DNA of 64,000 nt. Source: Corythucha ciliata (Eukaryota; Arthropoda; Insecta; Hemiptera; Tingidae). The first letter of the stretch is position 1. Every line of letters starts with the position of its first letter. The notes below the pieces were generated by a model that saw nothing but the letters and a program-made list of their open reading frames with translations, was not told the DNA's origin and ran no database searches. Shown here in pieces: positions 36,311 to 48,330 of the stretch. The stretch covers positions 12,296,029-12,360,028 of the forward strand of contig CM075942.1 in NCBI GenBank assembly GCA_038030265.1, written 5' to 3'. A program made the position numbers and the translations under genes.

Positions 36311-37489
36311 TATAGCACAATGTTTTTTTTTTTTGTTTTTTTCAATCAATAACAACTTGAAATGAACCAAAAATGCCAATTAATGCTTACAATAGTGAGT
36401 TTAAACCCCTAAACTGCGGTCATTTCCGCACTGTATGAATGGACGCATCGCATTATGTGACTGACTCTCCATTCTTAAGTGACTTTTCCGGCTAAAAGTC
36501 AATTCAGATCACAGATTCGCCTCAAAATATTGTAATTTAGCACCAAAATACTTCAAGTGGCTACCACCAGGCAGCTCCCCTCTAGAAATCTCGTGGAAGC
36601 CACGCCCTTTCAGCCTTATAGGCCAGCCTACAGTCTAATTTTTTCCCGCCCCTTTAAGGCTGCGAGGGCAGATAATTCAGTCTCCAGTGTACAGAGTTAT
36701 CGGTCCAGAAATAGTCGATAGCAGCATAATCTGTAACGTCACAATTACCATAATAAGTGAAATAGTCGGACAGCCTGCCTCAGACCGTTACTTCTGTTTT
36801 TTTTTGTTACAAAATTAGGTTTTTGTCGAACCCGAAGATTGTCATACTCATGGGAGAAAATGTAAGAGTGTGCCAATTTTCCCTACGCGAAACGCTCATT
36901 TTTGGCTACCTTGAGGAGCTCTGACGTACTCTGAGGGCCGTTTTGGTCAAACTCGCTTGCATTCCCCAATTCAGCATTGTCTGACGGACTCATAAACCCC
37001 ACAGGGAGTAAAGCGAAACACTGAAAAATGGTTCAAATCGCTCATTCTTGGCCACTTACATATTTTAAAAACATTGACCAGATAATCGCCCGGCTAGCCC
37101 TGAAGGTTTATCGAAAACATTCCACATAAATGAACACGACACCGCGTATATCTCCGGGTTTTCACCCCGAAGGAGTTCGAAAATAGAAACGGATTTTGGA
37201 TGAGACGAACGGTTGAAGAGGTTCTCACCGTAATTCCGGTGATTTTAGCCGCTTTGGCCTGTTTTCCGTGGGAACCCACGAATTTTCCGTGCATGGTGGG
37301 GCCGTCACGTGGTCACCATTGCATTCATTCTGCCGCGGAGTGGAGAAATGTGGCCGAAACGAACGATGACCTACGGTTTCAGTGGACCCGGGAAAACTCT
37401 TTCCCCCCCCCCCCCACCGATAGCCTGAATGGAAAATTTAATTTTACATGGCGTTGAATTACAGCTTTTTCTAAATTTTTGCAATTTTT
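36311..37489. other. Intergenic DNA, decayed repeats; one unrecognised open frame
   Basis: Mostly decayed array-like phrases. A balanced-composition stretch at 37130-37420 has an open plus-strand frame (MRRTVEEVLTVIPVILAAL at its start) and an overlapping minus-strand frame. Neither was recognised nor has strong exon borders. Confidence 0.4.
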
Positions 37490-37980
37490 TAACAGCAAAT
37501 CAGCACTTTTACTCATCCCTACAGCCGTGAATTAACAATAAGCATTTTCCTATATGTATTTTAACGTAATGTTAACTTTTCACCTAAAAAACAATTTAAA
37601 ACAGCGTTTTGTGCGGATCTCGAAGAAAACTGTTACTCAAGTGCTGAATAAAGAAAGCTTGCCAAAGTCAATTCGCGCCCATTAATTGAGAAAGACGCTA
37701 ATTCGTGACTAAAATGGGAGAAAAAACGCTCATTCACTGCTAAAATTAAGAAAACGTCAATGGGCGGTTAAAATTGAGAAAAATCCAATTTCGGGGTTTC
37801 TGGGGGCAACTCTTCGTAGCTAATGAAGAGAAAAACTGATAATTATAATTAATTGCTAAAACATCTCGAATCGGTGGATAAAATTGAGAAAAAGAGCTAA
37901 AGCGAAGCTAACTTTTAGGAAAAACTCTCATTCGCAGCTAAAATTGGTATAGACATAGCAGAATTGAGACAAATTACATC
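37490..37980 (-). repeat. ~30 bp minisatellite array, family A (minus orientation)
   Basis: Units such as 'aattgagaaaaacgctcatt' and 'cactgctaaaattaag' are the reverse complement of the family A unit. The variant segment 'cggggtttctgggggcaac' occurs near 37791. Confidence 0.7.
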
Positions 37981-38450
37981 GTTTGGAGCTGAATGTATGC
38001 AAAATTGTACATCTCTGGTCCAAATTACCCGTGAAATTGCTTGTTTTGGGGTCAAAATATCCAGGATTTGGTAGTTTCCTGTTGCAAAAGAGCAAGTTTC
38101 GAGGTTTTTTTTGGTGTTGCCAGAACGTGGGCTAACCGGCCATGCGTGCGCCCTGACAAATAGCCGGTAAGTCGCAACACTTCTTGAGGCAAATATCGAA
38201 ATCTAAGCAAATGGCGAAATTGGAAAAGCCTTGGATGAATATTTGTGATAAGTTTCGGATTCAAAATATTCGCGTAATTGCCAGTTTTGAGTCTAAATAT
38301 CAGTGAAATTGCATGTTTTGGACCAAATATCCGCAAATTTGCTGGTCCGAGACGTTATTTTCGCGAAATTGCAAATTTTCTGTTGTTTGTTAACCCTGTT
38401 CTAGCCGGTAACGCGATGGGGCGCCTGAAGTCTGACACTGACCCCTGAAA
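37981..38450 (+). repeat. ~30 bp array, family B, with higher-order segment
   Basis: Units 'cgtaattgccagttttgag' and 'caaatttgctggtccgag' measure 30-31 bases. The special segment occurs near 38125 ('acgtgggctaaccggccatg') and near 38395 ('ttctagccggtaacgcgat'), 270 bases apart. Confidence 0.75.
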
Positions 38451-38509
38451 GCTGCCCACTCTTACCCCCTCTCGCAGGCTACGCCAATAGTTGTGACGAA
38501 TGAGCGAGT

Positions 38510-39190
38510 TTGCTCTTCTCTACGCCATAATTCTTGCTGTGTCTCAATTTCAACGACGAATTATCGATTTTTCTAAATTTCGGTCACAAAATATGAGCAC
38601 TTTTTAGCAATTTTAGTCTCAAATTATTGCTTTTTATCTATTTTAACCGCACTTAAGAGGTTTTCTCCATGCCGCGACTCAGCGATTGTTTTCAAAGTTA
38701 GCTTCCCAGTTTCAGAAACCACGAACTGTAGCGTCTTCTTAACTTTATCAGCGGATATTATGGTTGTTTATCAATTTTAGCCGTGGATGATCGCTTTTTC
38801 TTAATTTCAGTCAAGTATGAGCGCCCATTCTCAATTTTAGCCGCGAATTTGTCCCACGAACAGAATAGCACCGTTTTTACTAAGCCGTAAATGAGGCCAC
38901 TATAAACCGCAAATTAGCGTTGGCAACGCGTTTTCTCGTTTATCCGCGAATAAACAATTTTCCTAAGAAATTTAGGAATAATACAACTATTGTATTCGTG
39001 AATTATAGCACTTTTTCTTAATTCCCAGTCTCGATTGAGTGCTTTTTCACAATTTTGGCCATCAATATTATTCCTTTTTCTTAACATTTAGCAGTGTACT
39101 TGTCCCTTCGAACAGTACATTAGCAAGCCTTCTCAATTTCAGCCATTAAGGATCTACAGAAACTGGGCATTAAGTTTTTTTTTCTTAATT
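38510..39190 (+). repeat. ~30 bp minisatellite array, family A (plus orientation)
   Basis: Units such as 'ctcaattttagccgcgaat' and 'ttaatttcagtcaagtatg'. A variant segment with 'tttcagaaaccacgaactg' is near 38710. Confidence 0.75.
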
Positions 39191-39879
39191 TCAGACACAA
39201 ATTTCTTCGAAGGCTTTCTCCAAAAACACGGACCTCAATAGGCTATACTCTAGAGTCGTGAAAAATCGTCCAAAATCAACTACAAGGCAAAACGTTCCGT
39301 TTTCGGCGCTGACGAACGGTCTCCGACCGGAAAAAACGGACCTAAACGTCTTGTTTGTATGTATCCATGAATATAAAACCGGAAAATCCCCCATCCATCA
39401 TATTTAAGCTTTTCGGAAGCCCCTTTTTGAACAGAGGGCTCGGGGCAGTGCACCCCCCCCCTTCCACTATTACGGTACGCTATTGATGCTGAGGGCATAA
39501 ATTGTAACATAACTGCGTTTTGAAGCTTTCAATTATCCAATTTGCCTTTTTAGTACCAGGATTGTCATTTTTAAAAATTATTTCTCTTAGTGCCACAATC
39601 GTGTTTCGGGGTCCTTTGAGCTTCTTGTTGGCGTCAAAATTACAGTTACCATTGGCCTAATAGCCAGTTTCTATTCGTCAAAACGTATTACGGAGATATA
39701 CGTCACTTTTTCCAGCTAAGTAAAAGCGTTTGTGTGACGAAATACGCAGTTTTTGGTCAAAGCTGCGTTTCTGTTGCCAGCATTGCGTGTGTGGGTTGGG
39801 AGTGTTGTGGCTTGAACCTCTTTTTAACAAAAATCAGCACCAAAGGCGCTTTCTTCACACTTAGAGCTGTACAGAGAGA
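39191..39879. other. Intergenic DNA, nothing recognised
   Basis: Unclassified sequence with a C-run near 39453 and decayed array-like phrases. No gene was recognised. Confidence 0.5.
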
Positions 39880-40040
39880 AAGTTTTAAAAAGCGGGCTCG
39901 TAGGAGCAGGAAAGAAAAAAGGAGGAGCGAGAGGAGCCGCCGCCGCCGCCGCCGCGCACACAACAAAGCTATACCCAACCCAGAGGGTTGGCCGCCTAGT
40001 GGTGGTGCTGAGAGTGACGGACAAGCAACGTCATGACTGG
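39880..40040 (+). promoter_or_regulatory. CGG-repeat, CpG-richer tract; possible transcript leader
   Basis: A purine-rich stretch leads into a (CCG)n tract at about 39938-39957, followed by GC-richer DNA and 'cgtcatgactgg'. Such tracts are common near 5' ends of animal genes. It lies about 1.8 kb upstream of the splice-bounded ATG exon at 41776, so a leader or promoter role is possible. No TATA box or initiator could be fixed. Microsatellite drift is an equal alternative. Confidence 0.25.
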
Positions 40041-40880
40041 GAGTTCTGAATGGTTGGGAGGGGGGGAGAGGATAAATTTGCACAAACGCGGAAGCTGGAG
40101 CTTTCTATCGTAACATTGCGACACTGTTATGCCTCCGTTTTTCGCACCTACGCGATGTTAGGTGGTATGGCACAACTATTGCGCGAATAATTTGTTGATT
40201 TAAATATTTTCAAAAATTTGAAAAAAAGTCCACCATTGAATGAGCGTGTGGCGTTGTTGTTGGTGGTTGCGATGGTGGTGGTATTGTAGGAGGGGGGGGG
40301 GGTTAAACACACTAAAAAAAACGACAGACGTATAGTTATAGGAGAAGTGATAAAATCATCAAACATAAAACAGTCCCAAATTTTACGGCGGTATCATCCC
40401 AACAAACTGTTATTTAAACACTTTCTAACGTCCTGTTCTGCTCAAAGAACGGGGTTTCTTCAACTGTTTCGAGTCGATTCTGACTCACTGTCATTTGCAA
40501 CCAAATAAATGTCTTTTTCTAGTTCCTGACGGTGTTTTCTGGCCTCTATAGTCTCTTTTGACATTCGCAGCAGCCACTAGGAACTTAGGAAGTACGTTTT
40601 CCGAGGCAAGACATTGTCATTTAGCGTAATAGAAGTGGACTATTTGCCCATGAGAATGGCACTTTCTCTCTTCCCTAACTCCCAAAGTTGGTCTGTTCCT
40701 TCGTTGATTGTTTTGTTCTGAAGTTGAAGTTGATTCCTTCGTGTCCCGTGACAGCCCTTCTCAAGGTTCCGCATTTCAAAACTGATCTTTAAATGCGCTA
40801 GCAGCCACCAGAACCCAAAACATCGAGTTTCCCTGCAATAACCGACTGAATAAGTTCTTATTTTCTCCTAATAATCAACT

Positions 40881-41183
40881 AAATCAACCAAGAGTGAATA
40901 TGAGTTTGTGTACGATAGACGTCAGAGTTTGCGAATTCATCAACGAGACAGGCCTCCTCAACGTACAATGCCGACGGCTCATAACCGTGGCTCTGACCCC
41001 CCAAAACTAAGCTCAAAAGAGCGCTATATCGCACGGGTAGAACAGAACAAATTTAAAGGCGTAAAGGACGAGTTAAACAGGTCGGCTTCTAAACAGGAAA
41101 TGGATGTACGGGGTATAATAACGGACAAACAGATTGCTTCGTATAACGATACGCTTTTTCTTCAGTATTTTAGAATTTCATAG
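40881..41183 (+). CDS. Orphan coding-looking ORF, unknown protein
   Basis: An open frame begins after an in-frame TAA at about 40876 and ends with TAG at 41181-41183, about 100 codons. The first methionine inside it is at about 40968 (MPTAHNRGSDPPK). The peptide has ordinary soluble-protein composition: SKERYIARVEQNKFKGVKDE, then MDVRGIITDKQIASYNDTLF and FLQYFRIS at the end. This is unlike the low-complexity frames elsewhere. It could be a terminal exon (an AG precedes AGTGAATATGAG at about 40890), a captured gene fragment or a piece of a mobile or viral element. No domain was recognised. It lies about 600 bases upstream of the exon at 41776 on the same strand. Confidence 0.45.
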   Translation, partial: KSTKSEYEFVYDRRQSLRIHQRDRPPQRTMPTAHNRGSDPPKLSSKERYIARVEQNKFKGVKDELNRSASKQEMDVRGIITDKQIASYNDTLFLQYFRIS

Positions 41184-41775
41184 CGATATCTAACAATTTT
41201 CGCCATTAATATTGCGGTTTAACGGAAAGTAAGCCGCCGAAATTCTGAGTGGGTCTACGTAGAGCCTAAAAAAAGAGGAAGCGCGAGTGCAACCTTCACC
41301 CTCCACTGAAGCGCAAATATGCAATAAAAAAAAGTCTTTGTTTAAAAAAAAAAATAAAAATAAAGACCTTCGTATTCCTTTGGTTTCCATCCAGAAGAAC
41401 AAATTTATACTTAAAACAGTGCGTGATTGGTAAAGAACGTTTTGTGCCCCAGAGTTTTGCCGTCGGCAGGCGAGGCGAGGCTCAAACTCACAGATTCCAC
41501 TCGCGTTTTCTAATCCACCCCCCTCCCCTCATTTGACCACCATTTTCCTATTTTTTTTCAATCTGTTTTTGTTTCATACAAGGCAGACATTAAGCCTCAG
41601 CAATTTCTTTCTCTCTCTTTATATTCCCTCTACCGATAAAGTGCTAAGTCGTCTAAAAAAAAATCCCGCAGCCCGAGAAACTGTCCTCCAACGTTTTTAA
41701 AGTACTTCAGTCTTGTGCTAAAGTGTTCAAAAGAAACAATTTTTTTTTACGCCTAATTTTTCTGTTTGTTCGCAG

Positions 41776-41908
41776 GTGGACAAAGTGACGGTGTGCGGAA
41801 GTGTGAACCGCGAGTGAAAATTGTTGTGGAAAAAGTGCGGTGAGTTTGGTGATGATGGGACCGACGCCTGTGTATGACTTCAAGGGACTCTGGAGGCTAT
41901 ACAGAAAG
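41776..41908 (+). CDS. Candidate first coding exon (CDS 41852-41908)
   Basis: A pyrimidine-rich tract ending TTTGTTCGCAG is a strong acceptor before 41776. AAG|GTGAGC at 41906-41914 is a strong donor. Between them lies a short leader with an in-frame TGA at 41804, then tandem ATGs (41852 and 41855) in good context, giving a 19-codon start: MMGPTPVYDFKGLWRLYRK. The stop upstream supports the start choice. A second donor-like GTGAGT at 41841, 11 bases before the ATG, could give an alternative non-coding splice form. The exon ends in phase 0. The peptide was not recognised and the next exon could not be placed, so the introns are presumably long. Confidence 0.6.
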
Positions 41909-42273
41909 GTGAGCGTTTAAACAATTTCACTTTATTGCTACAGTAAAAATTAAGTAACGGTGGTGGGTGGGGGGTTGGGGGCGTTCATGAATGAATCTTG
42001 TTCATTCAAAAAAAGGGCGTCACTTTTTTTTTATTAATTGAATCAATAAAAAAAAAGAAAGTTGTAACGATAAGTAGAAAAAAGTTTATGGAGAATCATC
42101 CCCTGAACATAATAATTAATCTCTTCTATCTCTCTCACCCCTATATAGCCCCATGGAGTGATCAATAGAGGGGTTTTGCTGAGCCCTTGGAAAGAGGTGT
42201 ACAATGGGGTTGCCCTTTAAGGGGTTGCGTTTCCATGGTTACACCCCTCCATCATCCTCGACGGGGATTCTGC
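41909..42273 (+). other. Presumed intron sequence
   Basis: Follows the donor at 41909. Contains a poly-A/T inverted tract near 42025-42060 and a G-rich run near 41965. No coding signal. Confidence 0.4.
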
Positions 42274-42321
42274 ATGGCCGCTCTGGAAAAAGGGACACCC
42301 CCCTCACTGGTGGCGACGGCG
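42274..42321 (+). CDS. Candidate short alternative first exon
   Basis: ATGGCCGCTCTGG in excellent start context opens 16 codons (MAALEKGTPPSLVATA) that end exactly at GGCG|GTGAGT, a consensus donor. It could be an alternative first exon of the gene whose other start lies at 41852, since both are phase 0. The length is short enough to arise by chance, and nothing is known about the product. Confidence 0.3.
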
Positions 42322-42329
42322 GTGAGTGC

Positions 42330-44865
42330 GGGTCGTGTGACAGTGAGGCTTAGGAAAGGGGTGTTTGTGGGGGGGGGTATGAGAGGGGGATAATATTGAT
42401 CACTAAAAAAGGGCTTGGAAACTTCGGTGGTAGGGATGGAGATTCCCTTTTCGACCGAGTTCTCTTTTGTCCGGGAGCGTTTCACCATTTTTTTTTTTTT
42501 TATTCCAATGGAAGAAGTTATTTGAACAATTAAATCTTCTTTCAAAACTCGATTAAATACCAGCCATACCTTAATTTGTTAAGATTTAAAGAAACCCAAA
42601 AAAGAAGAAATTTCCATTAATTTAGGGCGGTAATCTTAGCTCACCGGTATCTTCACAACCATTCCCCATATTCTAAATTCTTCCATGGCTACTTTTGCTT
42701 CTTCTTTTCCTCTTTGAATTTACTGAAATCGAACCGGTTTCTTGGAACAGTGAAACACGTTAGAAGGTTTTGAATTATCCAGCCATCCCTGGACGAAGTC
42801 TTGAGGGTAGTTAAATAGTTGGACTGAATTTTTAAAAACCACATCGATGACATGAATGTCTTTTTTTTCTTTTCACAAATGTCATAAGCCCCCCCCCCCT
42901 TCAACACACACACACACACCATCCGGTAACTCCCGCAGGTAGTCGGTAGGCATCATACACCGTAGTAACATATTATAGTTTAAAATGTTACAAACACTTT
43001 ATGCCCTCCCTTCCGCTCCACCACCCATAGAGCTCGTCAACCTACATCGTTCATATAAGTGTCTCTCATAAACCCTTTGCAGACTGTGAAGTAAAAAGGC
43101 CTCCAGAGACTGTAGTTTGCAAGGTGTGTGTGTGTCGGGGGGGGGGGGGAGGGCTAGTAGAAATCTAAAAGCGAGTGTGTGTGTGTGTGTATGATGGAGA
43201 AAAGAGCAGTAAAAATAAAACCTTCTCACCTACCACCACCCGCCACCGCCACGTTTTGGCCTCTCTCAAACCGATAATTTTTAACTGCGCGCATTACCGC
43301 GGGCCCCATAATAATCGTGTGCGGAGGCGCCGGATGAAGAAAGGGAGAGCTTGTAAGAACTCGCGATTTCTCTTGAAATGGTCATGATGAGAGATTGTAA
43401 AATATAGGTTTGTGTGTGTGTGTGTGTTATGGCTGGGTGGCTGAGGGGAGAAGGGTGCGCCAAGGGTAAGGCCGTTCGAGGCAACAAAGTTTGCTCAAAG
43501 ACAGGCCACTTAGTCATTCTCTCTCTCTCTCAGTTACAAAGATATCTTTTAAACCCTTCGGGCCAAAGGAAAAGCGGAGGAGAAAATTCCTTTTAAAATA
43601 TTTTTATTCGGAATCGAACTCTTATCCAGCAGGGTGATAGCCATAAAAACTCTTTATTTAAATTAAAGATAAAAATGTGTGTTTTACGACTCAAATAAAA
43701 AACGATTTCAAGTTCTTGCCTCCCGAAGCGAATGGCGTTTTTTATGCCCGACGTAATTAATTATGGGCTTTAAGAGGGATCATTGAATGAGACAAGTTTC
43801 AGAGTTCAAGTTCAAGCAACGTCAGTTTTAAGCTCGTTTCCTTCACGTTTTATCCCCCGATAGTTTCGTACAAAGTCCAATTGAGGAAAAATGACTTTTT
43901 CTTCGAACAAGGTTGTGCGGGGGAAGCGTGCACTATTCGTTTTGAAGAAACCTATACCAACATCTGCAAGGGAGTACCTGGAGAATATTTGACTCTTTTC
44001 AAATTTTGTCGAATTGATTGTTAGTTGAATTGTTTTTCCTCCAAATTCACTTTATAAGTGCACCAAGCGCTGCCGGCGCCTCTTGGCGTTGAGTGCGGTT
44101 AAGTGCTCAGTGAACACCCATCACGAAAACGACGTTGTTTCAGCATTCCCCGCTGAATGTGTGTCAAACGGATCGTAGCCCCATAGTACCCCCCTCCCCC
44201 TCTGAATAATCTGGCTGAAAAATAAATATAACCATTTTCATCCTCGGGTATTGTTGAAAATTCGCGGCTTTGCGGCTGGCTTTGCATGGCTTCACGCCTG
44301 TCTCTCCCGTCTATACGGACACCTCAATGGTTGGACAGTTGGTGGATTGGTGGGAAGGTGTTAACCTTGTGGAAAATATCCCTTCCCCTTCCATCATTCT
44401 AGTCTTTAAATGGCAGAATTATTCACCATCGTGACCAGGGGTACCCAAAATGGGCCCTGGTTGCCTTATATTTCATGTTGCGCACAGTTTTCAGTTACGG
44501 TAAACGACCAATCGATTTATTGGCTTGAAATGTCGGCCTCATGAATCGATTACATTGCAAAATTTTGCACGTTAGGGACTGAAAATAGTGTTTTTAGGCC
44601 CACATTGACACGTTTGGCAGCTTCCCCACAGCGTAGCATTGCCCAAACTCGAACTCCCTTCAGAAATCCGTCGAAACGTACTCTATTCCGTTAGAAATTT
44701 CGTTAAATAAAGAATAATCAGTAGCGTGCCTCTGTATCGGTGCAGAGGTGAGCCAGACAGAAGAACCCCGCGGGCTTTCTTCTCAGGAGGCTCCTAAAAA
44801 GCTCAAAGATGGATTAATTTGGATTTTTAGGTTTTAGGTTCTGATGCCCATGAAAACAGGAAGGA
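42330..44865. other. Intergenic or intronic DNA with microsatellites
   Basis: (GT)n tracts near 43115, 43175 and 43410, a G run near 43139 and (CT)n near 43520. No exon was recognised. A TTTATAAG followed about 30 bases later by GC-rich DNA (44051-44090) resembles a core promoter, but has no supporting transcript evidence. Confidence 0.4.
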
Positions 44866-44869
44866 ATTT

Positions 44870-45730
44870 CAAGAAAAAGAGCTCATTCGAGTCTAAAATT
44901 GAGAAACGTTTGCAAATTTATGGTTTATGGTGGCCTTTTAAAGGCTAAAATGTAGAAAAATCGCTAACCATATGGGACAAGTTTGCTGATGAAATTGAGA
45001 AAAAAGGTACATCATGACCAAAAGTGGAAAAAATCACTCACTCCATGCGAAGAAACGCTAATTCAAAGAAGAAAAACATGAGAAAACGCCGATTCGCGGT
45101 TTCTGGAGGCATTATATCGTATCTGAAGATCCGAAAAATCACTAATTCGTGGACAGAATTCAATAAATAGCAGCTGAAATAGGGGAAAAGCGCTAATTCA
45201 CAAATTAAACTGAGAAAAACGCTAGTTCACGGCACTAAATCAAGAAAACGCCAGTTTATGGTTTCTGGAGGACACTTTATGACTGTGAATGAGAAAAGCG
45301 CTAATTCCTGTCTAGAAAAATAATAAAATCGTTAATTCGTTGCTGAAACCAGGAAAAGAGCGCAAATTCACGGCTAAAACTGAAAAAAAAGCTCTCATTT
45401 GCACCTGAAATTGAGAAAAAAACGCTAATTCATGGCTAAAATTGAAAAAAATGCGTTAATTCGCTGCTAAAAAGAAGGAAAGACGCTAATAGCAACTGAA
45501 ATTGAGATGAAGTGCCAATTCACGGCTGAAATGAAAATAAAAACGAAAATTGGCTTGTGAAATTAAGATAAAGTTCTAATTCTCTGCTAAAATTGTGAAA
45601 AAGCGCCAGTTCATGTCCGAGGGAATCGCTAATTTTTGGTTTCTCGATGCAATTTCAAGAACAAAATTGAGACAAATTAGCTCTTTCAGGGATAAATTCA
45701 AAAAAACGCTAATTTAGCAACTTAGCTTGG
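44870..45730 (-). repeat. ~30 bp minisatellite array, family A (minus orientation)
   Basis: About 28 units such as 'aattgagaaaaacgctaatt' and 'ttcatggctaaaattg' are reverse complements of the units at 29060-30370. Variant segments 'cggtttctggaggcatt' and 'tggtttctggaggacac' lie near 45103 and 45256, about 150 bases apart. Confidence 0.8.
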
Positions 45731-45935
45731 CTTTAAATATTAGCAGCTTATAGCAACGGATTCGTGCAGTGTAAGTTCTCTATAGTTGCTCAGGCACTTG
45801 ATGCAATATTGGTGTCAAACTTCACGATATTATGCCGTATTTTTAACCACATTGACAATAACTGCGCATGAAGCTATCCGAGTCCTCCGTAGAAATGGCC
45901 AGTTCCGTATAAAAAACGCAGAACTTTGCTGAAAC

Positions 45936-46199
45936 CAGGCGCGTAGCCAGGATTTCTGGGGGGGGGGGGTCCGATGTAGGTTCGGTGCGGGGGGGGGGTA
46001 TTTCTACTCTATACCTACTCTTTTCAGTTTTTAACTACGTATTATTATTATTAACATTACTATTATCATTGCTGTGCGATATTATTCCACTGCGTGAGCG
46101 GAGAAATTGAAAATAAAAAGTCTCCTTCAGAACATGGGAAATAAATCTGAAATTTCGGAGGGGGGGGGGATCCCGACCCGGTGGAGCCCCCCCCCCCCG
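45936..46199 (+). mobile_element. Small hAT-like non-autonomous element with 8 bp duplication
   Basis: The left end is CAGGCGCGTAGCCAGGATTT followed by a long G run, a form shared by many animal hAT-type MITEs. The right end is a long C run with GACCCGGTGGAGC before it. The octamer GCTGAAAC flanks both sides (45928-45935 and 46200-46207). Either this is the 8 bp target duplication with an eroded right terminus, or the right end is truncated inside GGCT. No coding capacity. Confidence 0.7.
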
Positions 46200-46249
46200 G
46201 CTGAAACCCATCCTTAAAAATGACCGTGGTCATTTAAAATTATACTTTG

Positions 46250-48330
46250 TCCCTGGAACTTGATTTTGCCTTCATAAGCTGGGTAATTTTGACAAAAAAA
46301 TAAGCTGTTCCCAACGCAAAGAACTGCTAAGTCTACAGTTTGTCAATGCGTGCTGGAAAACTGGTCAATTGGTTTTTGGGTCTAAAACCCTCATTTTTGA
46401 GCCTAGAAACTGATTATTTGGTCACTGAACTCCAATAGCCCAAACTGGGAGGATCAATCTGAGTGTTCCTCACCCCTATGCGACTAAAAACCTTGAAATT
46501 CAATCTTGAAAGCAGACTCCCCTAACCTTAACCCATAACCGGCTAGCTCTGGTAATTAAACGTGTGAAATAGTCCAGATGAGTCGCAAATTTGACAGTAT
46601 AGCTGTAAATTTGACACGAAAAACGTGACTTGTAGCCACTGCATCATCATATTAGGCGAAAACGGACCATCTTAACCCTGGGAAACAACAATTTAGCCGC
46701 GAAGCTCGATATATCCAGCCTTGAAAGGCAAGTACCGTCATCTGGACAAATTTATTTCAACAAAATTGGTAATTTTACTGCTCCAACCGACTATTTGAGC
46801 CTCAAATTGTACAATTCAGTACAAGAAACGAAAAATCGGGCTCTGTTTCTGATTACTATGCCGAAGATTCTTCATTTTCGGTCAAAAATTAGCGATTTAA
46901 CACACAAAAAACTGACTGTTCGTTCAACAATCGAGATTGTACGGACAGATTTCCTGATTTCAAAATGAAATTGGACAAATGGATCATGTGTCTATAACAA
47001 AGTCAATCGCCTTGGTCATCCTTCCGACCTTGTTAGAGTTGTGAGTGCGGTTTCAACCAGCTTGCAAATAGCTCGATTTTAGGAAATAAAATCAATTTTG
47101 TGGTCATACGATTCAACTTTGGAGCTATACCTTCAGTCTTATGGCATTTTGCACCATTTTAATAGCAGGTGTTTTCTCGTTTCAAGGCGGTATAATAATC
47201 TTACACGATAATACCCCCAGTTTCGAGGAGAAAGTACTGTTTTTTTCTGTACTAATGAGCTAATTTCGTGCTTTTATGCAATTGCTCAGGTTTTGAGAGG
47301 GTTTTTCACGGGATCGTACCCCAGAAAATGTTCAATTCAGACTGAGAAGCAAATAACACGGCTCTAAAAGTGATAATTACACCGAAAAACCTTAATTCCT
47401 CTTCGAAATAGGGCGATTAAAAAAAAAACAAAAACTGTACGCAGTAAAAATACGATCATTCTTTCGCCTATGAGCATCAGAATCTCTTCCATGTCGGTCT
47501 CGAGTTGTTCAGCGTTCAAACCTGTAACCATTTGACCAACTCCTTGACTTCGGCAGTGCGTCGTACCGCAAGGTTCTAAATTTCAGTCGAAAAATGAGTA
47601 ATTTTCCTCAAAAACTGACTGTCCAATCAACAATATTGGATTGTGCACCCACAGATTTTCTGATCTCGAAATTAAATTAATGGACACTAGGGCGAAGTCT
47701 CTGTTGAGGGTAACCGCTCCGTTCATACTCCCTCCCTTGTGGACAATCGACGCTTGCGAATATCTTGATTTTGTGGCGAATCCGAGTCCATGTGTGCTGT
47801 AGCTGTTACATCCAGTTTTGAGGACGTCTTTTGTGTTAGTTTTATGAAAATTTTCGTGTTTTCAAGGAAAATAAGAGTGTCAGTCTCCAAAAGCCGCAGT
47901 TTCCTCACAAAACTGTTATAAAATTTCCGTTTTCAACGGGGTTCGCATGCAAAAAACTTGGGTTTTCACATTTTTGTGGGTGGGAGAGAAGGGATGACCC
48001 CGTCATACTTCGGTCACGTTGTTCGACATTTCCCGCCTGTATAGAAACTCGTAAAATCATCGTTGTCAGTACAAAATTGGTAATTTAGCTGCTTAAACTG
48101 GCTATTGGGCCCAGATAACTGTAAAATTCAGTCAGAGAAACGAAAAACTCGGCTCTATAAAGATGATGATTACGTCACAGAATTTAATTTTTATTCAAAA
48201 TAGTAGTATATAGTCAACCGAAAAAATGGACTGTCCACCATAAAAAAAAAGACAGCCGTTCTCCTTCAAAGAGCGTTAGAATCAGTTTTAACCGTCCATT
48301 TTAGCACCAGATCGCCATATTTGTTTGTTC
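46250..48330 (+). repeat. Degenerate satellite with ~650-700 bp period (about 3 units)
   Basis: The block 'aactgactgttcgttcaac' near 46913, continuing 'acagatttcctgatttc', recurs near 47615 as 'aactgactgtccaatcaac', continuing 'acagattttctgatctc', a spacing of about 702. A decayed third copy is near 48228. A second marker, 'gaaacgaaaaatcgggctct' near 46825, recurs near 48137, two periods away. Units also contain shorter internal repetition, as in the ~30 bp arrays. Confidence 0.65.

Noticed and set aside
39734..40036. 100-codon Arg-rich frame over the CGG tract as a gene
   Set aside because: The arginine run comes from the CGG microsatellite, the opposite strand is open too, and no domain is seen.
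43600..43645. GGAATCGAACTC as a tRNA T-arm (minus strand)
   Set aside because: Only a partial B-box resemblance. No full cloverleaf could be assembled.
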